A DNA stretch of 64,000 nucleotides from CAYLNL01 sp964385175. Its GTDB lineage: Bacteria; Bacteroidota; Bacteroidia; Flavobacteriales; Flavobacteriaceae. This document shows positions 17,423 through 24,603 of the stretch, piece by piece; the first letter of the stretch is position 1; each line of letters begins with the position of its first letter. Location: contig CAYLNL010000007.1 in the NCBI GenBank assembly GCA_964385175.1, positions 1-64,000 on the forward strand. The letters are read 5' to 3'. A program made the position numbers and the translations under genes. Under the pieces are notes generated by a model. The model searched no databases, was not told where the DNA came from, and saw only the letters and a program-made list of their open reading frames with translations.

Positions 17423-17949
17423 TTTCAGATTTTTCCATTATCACGGCTGATGGAGTGTGTGTTAAATTGAATTTGACACCAGAAAAAGGCATTAGCAAGT
17501 ATGAAGGCAATGATAAATCTGTCATTAAAAAGGTAATTAACTCACAATATAATGGAGTAACTTGGTTTTATGACAGTAAAAAAATTTTGTTTTTAGAGCC
17601 ACAGGTTGAGTTATCCGGATACCCGACTCCCGATATGCAAAAGGTGATTATCATATACCCGATGGAACATATTCTGTATCCTGCGCCCGGCAATGCCGTC
17701 ATTTATAATGCAGATGGCACTGTTTACAGGCGGTTGCAGACCCCGGCATTGATTTCTGATTTGGCAAAAAACGCTCGTTTAAAACCTTTTGCATTATTCT
17801 TTGACGGGGTATCCTGGGCGAAAGACAGCAAAGGAGATACGATAACTTCCGTTAGAATTGGCTATAACCGAGATTGGTGGGAATCAAGAGTTTTAAATCC
17901 TGAGACCGGTGAGTTTGGAGAAGTAATAAGTTCAGGAATGCGATAGAGA
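16900..17949 (+). repeat. Toxin-module/immunity cassette, copy A of a 1050-bp direct repeat
   Basis: Covers the last 173 codons of the large toxin gene, the whole overlapping 175-residue gene and 3 bases past its stop. By eye it is identical to 18988-20037 at a constant offset of 2088 bases. The two flanks diverge abruptly. Confidence 0.9.
17419..17946 (+). CDS. Candidate immunity protein to the TNT-like module (copy A)
   Basis: A 175-residue protein without signal peptide or membrane segment, so probably cytosolic; I do not recognise its family. The ATG overlaps the toxin stop (ATGA), giving tight translational coupling. It is more AT-rich than the toxin body. Its position directly behind the toxin module, and its duplication together with that module, are what mark it as an immunity gene. 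Aromatic and acidic residues are plentiful (for example WFYDSKK, NRDWWESR), as in many immunity proteins, but that is not decisive. Confidence 0.7.
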   Translation: MISDFSIITADGVCVKLNLTPEKGISKYEGNDKSVIKKVINSQYNGVTWFYDSKKILFLEPQVELSGYPTPDMQKVIIIYPMEHILYPAPGNAVIYNADGTVYRRLQTPALISDLAKNARLKPFALFFDGVSWAKDSKGDTITSVRIGYNRDWWESRVLNPETGEFGEVISSGMR

Positions 17950-17997
17950 TTTATCGGCTGAAAATGGATGAAATAATTGAGAATTTTAGGTTTATAA

Positions 17998-18153
17998 CCC
18001 GATGCGGCTCCTGCTATACAAATACAAGAAGAAGTATTGTTAAATTCTGAAAAACTAAAACAAATATCTGAGCCTATTCCTATCATGGAAAATGGCGCCC
18101 AAAAGACTGTTGGAGGGCTTAAAGCATATTATGTAGACTTCATTGAACTATAA
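17998..18153 (+). pseudogene. Displaced C-terminal fragment of another toxin module
   Basis: An open frame with no start codon runs from 17998 (after TAA 17995-17997) to TAA 18151-18153 and encodes about 51 residues ending KTVGGLKAYYVDFIEL. It reads as coding sequence and is not related to the TNT-like module. It lies just behind a toxin/immunity pair and immediately before another small cytosolic gene, which is where old C-terminal ends accumulate when toxin modules are replaced. The frame is seen; the toxin origin is inferred. Confidence 0.5.
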
Positions 18154-18154
18154 G

Positions 18155-18811
18155 ATGAAGAGAATCACTAAACAAGATTTGCCAACTATACTAACCGAAG
18201 AAGTCATAGAAATTTTAGTTGAAATGGCCTTAGAATTTCCTCAAACAAAGGAATGGCATGAGATATTTAACGAATTAGACCAGCGTGGCCAATTGGTGAT
18301 GGTATTGGATAGAGTTCAAGAAAGACAAAAAGCTATTGAAAAAACCAAAGAAGATATCAAAAGCGAAGAACAAAAGCAAGCAGAAGAAGAACAAAGAAAA
18401 AATTTTTATGAAAACCTTGATCTCCATGGCTTCTATGGCAACATGGGTGAGCCGCAAACGGTTCAGGATTATAAAGACAGGTATGGCGTATGGCCCCCAG
18501 GCTATGATGAAAGAATAATTCCCGGTAAGTTGCCCGACGTATTAAGTAAAAAACAGGTAAAAATTATTGCAAACATCTATATAAAATATCAAGCACCCCA
18601 ATACTGGGCTGAAATATCTTCTGAGTTAAAGTATAAAAAGAAGGGTCAATTAATGCGGGTTTTTAAGAAAGTTCACGAGCTGACGGGCAATAATTTTCCC
18701 ATGTATGGAAATCCTTTAAGGGCAATCACCCCGGAAGAATTTAAGGATAGATATGATGTATGGCCGCCGGGCTATGATAAAAATGAAGAAAAATCCACAA
18801 AAGATACTTGA
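18155..18811 (+). CDS. Cytosolic protein with two WPPGYD repeats; candidate orphan immunity protein
   Basis: A 218-residue protein starting at ATG 18155, 1 base after the stop of the displaced fragment; an in-frame TTG at 18143 is less likely. Two homologous halves each end in a conserved motif: YKDRYGVWPPGYD and FKDRYDVWPPGYD, the halves separated by a lysine/glutamate-rich helix (about residues 60-90). There is no signal peptide. I do not recognise a named family. Position suggests it is the immunity gene that belonged to the displaced toxin fragment. The DNA is AT-rich compared with the large toxin gene. Confidence 0.65.
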   Translation: MKRITKQDLPTILTEEVIEILVEMALEFPQTKEWHEIFNELDQRGQLVMVLDRVQERQKAIEKTKEDIKSEEQKQAEEEQRKNFYENLDLHGFYGNMGEPQTVQDYKDRYGVWPPGYDERIIPGKLPDVLSKKQVKIIANIYIKYQAPQYWAEISSELKYKKKGQLMRVFKKVHELTGNNFPMYGNPLRAITPEEFKDRYDVWPPGYDKNEEKSTKDT

Positions 18812-18847
18812 GATATCCGTGCATAGAATATTCCGATTTTTTGATTT

Positions 18848-19510
18848 ATGATTTGTTTTAGTAAGCTACTTGTATTTTTTTCTTTAAGCATCCAGTTGCT
18901 GCTCGGAGCAAATATCGGCAAAGCCGATGTTTACAACCAAAACTTCTCACTCTTAAGGTCGAGGAGCGGTATTATTGGTCCTCAAACCCAGACGGCTGAA
19001 GGTTATATACTGCTCACGAAAGGAGATGATGTCCGGTTTGATTTGGGCTTTAGAGAAGGCCGTAAGTTGGAAGCGCGGGAAGTAAATGACTACCTGGTAA
19101 ATGGACAGGGCAAAGATTTAGACGGGCAACCCTATTGGGCGGGTACAGGAATAGACGAAGTAACCTTGGGCGCCAAAGATGAAATCATCTATTTTGTGGA
19201 AGATTTTAATTCCGGTAATCCGAAACCGGGCCAATACGCTTCAAAAGATGCCATTTATACCCTCGCGGAATTGCGGGAAAAACTGGCGGTTAAAGAAGCC
19301 TGGAAAAAAACAGTTAACGAACCTACCTTACGAAAATACCGGGTAAAAGCCCCGTTAAGGTCCAGAAGCGGTATTATCGGCCCCCAAACAGATAACGGGG
19401 TACGCCTTCCGGGTGGAGGACACCAGTATGAGGTTATAGATTATTTAGGAGGTGAAAATTGGAAAAACTATCTGGAAGAGATTCCTGAACTTGAAAAGAA
19501 ATTAAGATGA
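18848..19510 (+). CDS. Orphan secreted TNT-like toxin cassette
   Basis: A 220-residue protein made of a signal peptide (MICFSKLLVFFSLSIQLLL, about 1-26), a 20-residue spacer, and from about residue 48 the complete C-terminal module of the large toxin, identical in sequence. The spacer carries LRSRSGIIGPQT, the same motif found inside the module near its end, so the motif occurs twice here. At DNA level the spacer copy differs from the module copy by several mostly synonymous changes, so it is an older relic into which the new copy was joined. The gene overlaps its immunity gene by ATGA. It could be secreted alone or act as a donor for recombination with the large gene. Confidence 0.75.
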   Translation: MICFSKLLVFFSLSIQLLLGANIGKADVYNQNFSLLRSRSGIIGPQTQTAEGYILLTKGDDVRFDLGFREGRKLEAREVNDYLVNGQGKDLDGQPYWAGTGIDEVTLGAKDEIIYFVEDFNSGNPKPGQYASKDAIYTLAELREKLAVKEAWKKTVNEPTLRKYRVKAPLRSRSGIIGPQTDNGVRLPGGGHQYEVIDYLGGENWKNYLEEIPELEKKLR

Positions 19511-20037
19511 TTTCAGATTTTTCCATTATCACGGCTGATGGAGTGTGTGTTAAATTGAATTTGACACCAGAAAAAGGCATTAGCAAGTATGAAGGCAATG
19601 ATAAATCTGTCATTAAAAAGGTAATTAACTCACAATATAATGGAGTAACTTGGTTTTATGACAGTAAAAAAATTTTGTTTTTAGAGCCACAGGTTGAGTT
19701 ATCCGGATACCCGACTCCCGATATGCAAAAGGTGATTATCATATACCCGATGGAACATATTCTGTATCCTGCGCCCGGCAATGCCGTCATTTATAATGCA
19801 GATGGCACTGTTTACAGGCGGTTGCAGACCCCGGCATTGATTTCTGATTTGGCAAAAAACGCTCGTTTAAAACCTTTTGCATTATTCTTTGACGGGGTAT
19901 CCTGGGCGAAAGACAGCAAAGGAGATACGATAACTTCCGTTAGAATTGGCTATAACCGAGATTGGTGGGAATCAAGAGTTTTAAATCCTGAGACCGGTGA
20001 GTTTGGAGAAGTAATAAGTTCAGGAATGCGATAGAGA
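18988..20037 (+). repeat. Toxin-module/immunity cassette, copy B of a 1050-bp direct repeat
   Basis: Identical by eye to 16900-17949. The left junction falls at CCAGACGGCT right after a CAAAC shared with the module's own internal motif. The right junction is 3 bases after the immunity stop (then C instead of T). Confidence 0.9.
19507..20034 (+). CDS. Candidate immunity protein (copy B, identical to copy A)
   Basis: 175 residues, identical to the product of 17419-17946, again overlapping the toxin stop by ATGA. The absence of differences means the duplication is recent or kept identical by gene conversion. After its stop, 20038-20219 has no gene that I can see. Confidence 0.7.
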   Translation: MISDFSIITADGVCVKLNLTPEKGISKYEGNDKSVIKKVINSQYNGVTWFYDSKKILFLEPQVELSGYPTPDMQKVIIIYPMEHILYPAPGNAVIYNADGTVYRRLQTPALISDLAKNARLKPFALFFDGVSWAKDSKGDTITSVRIGYNRDWWESRVLNPETGEFGEVISSGMR

Positions 20038-20219
20038 CTTACTAAAGAGCCTCGCCACTGCACGAATCTTTTCGGGTGAGTATTGAAGAGAGAGACATGC
20101 AGTGCACCATCTCCCCGAAAAGCCTTGCAGCAGCCGACTAAGCCCCAAACGACCAAACTACCTGAAAAAAAAAGTTACTAAAATAAGCAGACAATACGAT
20201 ATAACTCGCCCAAAGTAAG

Positions 20220-20227
20220 TATCTTTG
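20220..20227 (+). promoter_or_regulatory. -7 box (TATCTTTG) for the SprB-repeat gene pair
   Basis: TATCTTTG matches TAnnTTTG, 39 bases before the ATG at 20267. No clear -33 partner. Confidence 0.45.
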
Positions 20228-20266
20228 CGCTGCCTGACAACAACAACTTACTAAAAATGCTATGCT

Positions 20267-21508
20267 ATGAAGAAACTATTCGTTGTGGTATGGCTTATGC
20301 CTGCCATGGCACTAAGCCAAACCTACTCCGTAGAATACTCATTTACAGGTTTACCCTTTATCAATGATTCGGGACCCGGCACCATTTATTATATAGAACT
20401 TCACAGCACTGTAACAGGACAGTCTTCTACCCTATACCAGGTAGCTTTTGGGGAAAGTATTCTTGCAAATCCTGCCACAAACGCTCAAAGCAAAAATGTG
20501 GGTTTTAGGCCCACCCAACTGCGAATCCGAACCAACGGGGCTATCGACAATACGGGAGGTATCGTGTATATTCCCGCCGACGGGCATTGTTTTAACGATA
20601 TCGTTTCCATTACCGACCAAAACGGACAGGTAAAAAACGTATCCCTGAACATCCAACCCAATCTCACCATCAGTATAAATCCCGACCCAATGAATCCTGA
20701 CCCGGAGGCAGTTCTCTATCCCTCTTCCTGTGAAACCCTCACCCTGTCCTCACCGGCAATGTATGCCGATAACGTCTATAGGTGGGAATACAGCATAGAT
20801 GGCGTTGTGGCATGGACACCGTTGACTGATTTTGATGGCATGAATACATTCCAGGTAGGCATAGCCGACCTGCCGGGTCTGGCAGTAAACCAGAACCTGA
20901 AATTCAGGATGCGCTTTTGTAGCGGGCAAACCTCTAATGTCCTCATCACCCAATTTATCAAATGTTCTCCTGATATTACCAATTTTGTTACGGAACCCAC
21001 TACTTGTTCCTATAACAACGACGGTGGGTTTACCGTAACTTTCAGTCGGGCATTACTCCCAGGGGAAAGCTTATTGCTCAACTTAGCGCAGAATGCACCG
21101 GTAGGAAACCCCGGCTCCATATTGGTAGCCTCACCCGTTATTACCAGCGCAACTATGGCAGGCAACGGTTATAACTGGCCTAACGAACTGGTTCCCGGAA
21201 CCTATTATCTCCGCTATCAATTAGACAATGACGGGAGCGTATATAACCACGGTCCTTTTGATATCACCACCCCGCCTACTGTAGAATTTAACGCCACTTG
21301 GACAAACGTAAACTGCTTTGGCGGAACCGACGGCAGTATTTCCATCAGCGCCAGTGGTGGTGTGGGAGGGTACCAATATGAATTCAATGGCAATGGCGAC
21401 TGGTTAAATTTTGAAAACCCCGCTAACCATACCCTAAACAACCTCCCTTCCGGAGACTACCAGTTGCGGGTACGGGACGCCAATGGGTGCACGCAAAAAG
21501 TTGAATAA
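20267..21508 (+). CDS. Secreted SprB-repeat protein (first of a tandem pair)
   Basis: 413 residues with a signal peptide (MKKLFVVVWLMPAMALSQ). The middle region is beta-rich and unassigned. The C-terminal about 75 residues form one SprB repeat (WTNVNCFGGTDGSISISASG ... LRVRDANGC), the unit repeated many times in the gliding adhesin SprB and relatives. The protein ends right after this unit with no T9SS sorting domain, which is odd for a surface adhesin and suggests truncation or a soluble variant. The stop is 1 base before the start of the paralogous next gene. Confidence 0.8.
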   Translation: MKKLFVVVWLMPAMALSQTYSVEYSFTGLPFINDSGPGTIYYIELHSTVTGQSSTLYQVAFGESILANPATNAQSKNVGFRPTQLRIRTNGAIDNTGGIVYIPADGHCFNDIVSITDQNGQVKNVSLNIQPNLTISINPDPMNPDPEAVLYPSSCETLTLSSPAMYADNVYRWEYSIDGVVAWTPLTDFDGMNTFQVGIADLPGLAVNQNLKFRMRFCSGQTSNVLITQFIKCSPDITNFVTEPTTCSYNNDGGFTVTFSRALLPGESLLLNLAQNAPVGNPGSILVASPVITSATMAGNGYNWPNELVPGTYYLRYQLDNDGSVYNHGPFDITTPPTVEFNATWTNVNCFGGTDGSISISASGGVGGYQYEFNGNGDWLNFENPANHTLNNLPSGDYQLRVRDANGCTQKVE

Positions 21509-21509
21509 A

Positions 21510-22736
21510 ATGATAAAAAGAATATATACCCTGTTGCTTTTTATACCCGCTATGGCAGCCGGACAATCCTATTCCGTAGAATATTCATTTTTTAACTGGT
21601 TTGAAGATGGCTGCCAGGACTCCGATATCTATTATTTAGAAATTGGCAATACCGAAACTGCCCAATATGAAACATTGGTTCAACTCAATAATTGCGGCTA
21701 CCATATCATAGACCCTCCCGCCAATATTAATGTTCCTTTTAAACCTAATCAAATAAGGATTCGTTGCCTTTGTGGCACCATACAAGAACAACCATTAGTT
21801 TATACAGCAGGGAACGAGCATTGTTTTAATGAAACCATTTCCTTTACCGGTTTTCCAGTCGATCCCTTTGAAGTAGTAATAACAATACAACCAAATTTAT
21901 ACATAACGCTGCAACCTAATATAGTGAGTAATCCCCTAAACCCGTATCCTGATTCTTGTACTCCTATAACACTATCTACTTCAAGTTTGTACGAAACCAA
22001 TGTTTATAACTGGGAATATAGTTTAAATGGAGGGGTAGGCTGGACTCCACTCACCGATTTCAACGGCATCCATACGTTCCAGGCAAGCATAGCCGACTTC
22101 CCGGGTTTAGCAGTCAACCAGACCCTACAATTCCGCATGCGCTTTTGTAGCGGGCAAACCTCTAATGTCCTCACCACCCATTTTATCAAATGCTCCCCCG
22201 ATATTACCAACCTCGCTACCCAACTCACCACCTGCGCCTATAATAACGATGGCAGTTTCACGGTAACTTTCAGCCGGGCCTTAAACCCCGGGGAAAACCT
22301 CTTGCTCAACCTATCGCAAAACGCCCCTGCCGGAAACCCAGGCGCTATTCTCATAGCCGCCCCCATCCTTACAGATGCCGATTTAATTGCCAACAGCTAC
22401 AATTTCCCCGATACCCTGAGCGCGGGCACCTACTACCTCCGTTATCAGTTAGACAACGATGGCAGTGTATATGAATACGGTCCTTTTGAAATCTCTGCCC
22501 CGCCTCCCGTAACCTTCAGCGCCACCTGGACAAACGTAAACTGCTTTGGCGGAATCGACGGCAGTATTTCCATCAGCGCCAGTGGCGGTGTGGGAGGGTA
22601 CCAATATGAATTCAATGGCAATGGCGACTGGTTAAATTTTGAAAACCCCGCTAACCATACCCTAAACAACCTCCCTCCCGGCGATTACCAGCTACGGGTG
22701 CGAGACGGTAACGGGTGCACGGAGAAAGTTGATTGA
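21510..22736 (+). CDS. Secreted SprB-repeat protein (second of a tandem pair)
   Basis: 408 residues from ATG 21510 (MIKRIYTLLLFIPAMAAGQ signal peptide); an in-frame GTG at 21483 lies inside the preceding gene and is rejected. It is a paralogue of the upstream gene: the N-terminal third has diverged, while the last 270 residues align closely and the SprB unit is almost identical at DNA level. Like its neighbour it ends abruptly after the SprB unit. Confidence 0.8.
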   Translation: MIKRIYTLLLFIPAMAAGQSYSVEYSFFNWFEDGCQDSDIYYLEIGNTETAQYETLVQLNNCGYHIIDPPANINVPFKPNQIRIRCLCGTIQEQPLVYTAGNEHCFNETISFTGFPVDPFEVVITIQPNLYITLQPNIVSNPLNPYPDSCTPITLSTSSLYETNVYNWEYSLNGGVGWTPLTDFNGIHTFQASIADFPGLAVNQTLQFRMRFCSGQTSNVLTTHFIKCSPDITNLATQLTTCAYNNDGSFTVTFSRALNPGENLLLNLSQNAPAGNPGAILIAAPILTDADLIANSYNFPDTLSAGTYYLRYQLDNDGSVYEYGPFEISAPPPVTFSATWTNVNCFGGIDGSISISASGGVGGYQYEFNGNGDWLNFENPANHTLNNLPPGDYQLRVRDGNGCTEKVD

Positions 22737-22740
22737 AGCT

Positions 22741-22770
22741 AAGATTATATTATAATCTTTTATTTCTTAT
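22741..22770 (+). terminator. Terminator between convergent surface-protein genes
   Basis: AAGATTATA (22741-22749) and TATAATCTT (22751-22759) form a near-loopless inverted repeat followed by TTTATTTCTT. It sits between the SprB pair and the convergent 519-residue gene. Confidence 0.5.
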
Positions 22771-24326
22771 CGCTTTTTTAATGCAATTATCTCTTTTTCC
22801 ATCCCCTCCATTTTCTTACCCTGCTCAATTACATAAAGCGTCAACTCCTCTATTTTTTGAAGCAGTTTCAGGTTCATCGTCTTCAATTCCACCCCATTAG
22901 CTTGCATCTCGGCGGCAGAAGGGATTTCGGGTAGATGCTTGTTCTCTTTGATATACGCTTCGGTTTCGGGTAAGCTTCTCAGCTCATAGCCCGGCTCAAA
23001 GACAAAATCGGGAGCTACGGCGCCATTTAAATCTACCAACACCTCCTGGGTATGGATGTTACCTTTCACGGTGAGTTTGGCATCGGCGGTAGTGGTGCCT
23101 ATGGCTACATTGCCAGCATCATTAATAGTAAGGTCAGGATTGTTATCCCCGCTGCTTAAGTACAAACTACTTATTCCTGAAGGGTCTGACCAAATTCTCC
23201 CTAATTGAACCCCGGTGCTTTTTTGAAACAGCAAATCTCCCGCATCATCTCCTAATCCTTTCAAAAGCAAATCCCCTGCATATACTTCCAGTTTTGCCCC
23301 TGGATTAGTTGTGCCGATACCCACGTTACCATTTCCTTGTATTTGCATAGCCTCGGTAAGCGCTCCATTGTTGTATGTTCTCACACGCAGAGAAGTAGTG
23401 CCTGAATTATCCTGTCTGCGCGCCTGGAGATAGGTGATATTACTGCCACTGTAGGGACTCATATATATATGCCCGGGAAGAAAAATAGATTGATTGGTGC
23501 CCACATTCGTATCGTCACTCAGGTAGATATTGCCTCCCGTCACGTCTAATTTTCCCCGTGGCGAAGAGGTGCCAATGCCTACATTGCCATCTGCATGAAT
23601 CCGCATGTTTTCCTGACCTATACTGTTCAGAAATTGTACAATATCATCCCCATTGTTGTCTGTATCCGGATGTAAGATAACAGGGCCCCAGCTTTGAAAC
23701 TGACCACCATCTACCCTAAGATTTCCGTTTATATGAAGCCTTTCGGTTGGGTTTGTAGTACCAATGCCTATCATTGCATCTGCTGTTACCCGCATAATTT
23801 CTCCCCCATAATAGCTTTGTATCTGCAAATCATCATCAACATCATCTCCAAAATAAAGGACTGTATTGTAGGCATTCACGCCCCCGTTCTCTCCAATTCT
23901 GTTTACCAGCCCGAAGAAAGCATTATCAGACTCTTGCCGTATAAGGAAACCGCGTGTATCTGCCCAATTGATAGACGAAGGGAGAGCGCCGCTTCCGGTA
24001 CCACTAATAAACGTAGCTATGCCTCTGAGGTTTCCGTTAGTATAAAGCCGCAACTTTTCAGCGCCCCTGTCATTATGGTCACTATTGGAGGCATACCCCC
24101 ACCAAAGGTCACCCTCGTTGAGCATATTCCATGCGTGGGTAGTGCTGGCCTGCAAACGCAGATGAGCCCAGTGATTTGAGTTATCATCGTTAACCGTCCA
24201 CCGGTCTAAACCAGTGCCATTTCCAGCATTACTCCAGGTTTGGGCAGCTACCTGCTGAAAGAGCATAGTGCAGCTTGCTATTACAAGACTGCTGAGCATT
24301 AGTTTGATTTTTTTATAAATTTTCAT
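22767..24326 (-). CDS. Fibre-like secreted protein with GNVGIGT repeats (519 aa)
   Basis: Signal peptide (about 1-28, ending VAAQ), then a beta-rich body with recurring GNVGIGTTNP-type motifs, as in tail-fibre-like surface proteins of Bacteroidota. The C-terminal region (VFEPGYELRSLPETEAYI, HLPEIPSAAEM) ends in a coiled coil (about 480-519), likely a trimerisation stem. It is nearly identical there to the 477-residue paralogue at 24604. No T9SS sorting domain and no S74 chaperone motif are visible. It is a surface or secreted filament by inference; there are no phage genes around it. A TACATTTG -7 box lies at 24368-24361 on this strand. Confidence 0.8.
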   Translation of the reverse strand: MKIYKKIKLMLSSLVIASCTMLFQQVAAQTWSNAGNGTGLDRWTVNDDNSNHWAHLRLQASTTHAWNMLNEGDLWWGYASNSDHNDRGAEKLRLYTNGNLRGIATFISGTGSGALPSSINWADTRGFLIRQESDNAFFGLVNRIGENGGVNAYNTVLYFGDDVDDDLQIQSYYGGEIMRVTADAMIGIGTTNPTERLHINGNLRVDGGQFQSWGPVILHPDTDNNGDDIVQFLNSIGQENMRIHADGNVGIGTSSPRGKLDVTGGNIYLSDDTNVGTNQSIFLPGHIYMSPYSGSNITYLQARRQDNSGTTSLRVRTYNNGALTEAMQIQGNGNVGIGTTNPGAKLEVYAGDLLLKGLGDDAGDLLFQKSTGVQLGRIWSDPSGISSLYLSSGDNNPDLTINDAGNVAIGTTTADAKLTVKGNIHTQEVLVDLNGAVAPDFVFEPGYELRSLPETEAYIKENKHLPEIPSAAEMQANGVELKTMNLKLLQKIEELTLYVIEQGKKMEGMEKEIIALKKR

Positions 24327-24360
24327 GGTTAAAAGTTTTAAAGATTGCCATTAGTCTCAA

Positions 24361-24368
24361 CAAATGTA
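24361..24368 (-). promoter_or_regulatory. -7 box (TACATTTG) for the 519-aa fibre-like gene
   Basis: Matches TAnnTTTG, 34 bases before the ATG. The leader CTTTAAAACTTTTAA directly before the ATG is shared with the 442-residue paralogue at 36430. Confidence 0.4.
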
Positions 24369-24603
24369 GAAACTTTCTCACTTTTAAAATAAAAATCGCT
24401 ACTTATAAATAGCGATTTATTTTTGTTCGCATTTTTGCACTACCTTATTCGGTTTCCTTCTTCCTGCTCCCTTTTGTGGTTTCGCTTCCCTGTTGATTTC
24501 TCAGCTACCTGTTTGCGAAATTCACTGGGTTGCCTACACATCTTCCGGTTTGGTAATAAAATGAAAAGCACTACAAAACATATCTATCTTTTTGTTGTAG
24601 CCT

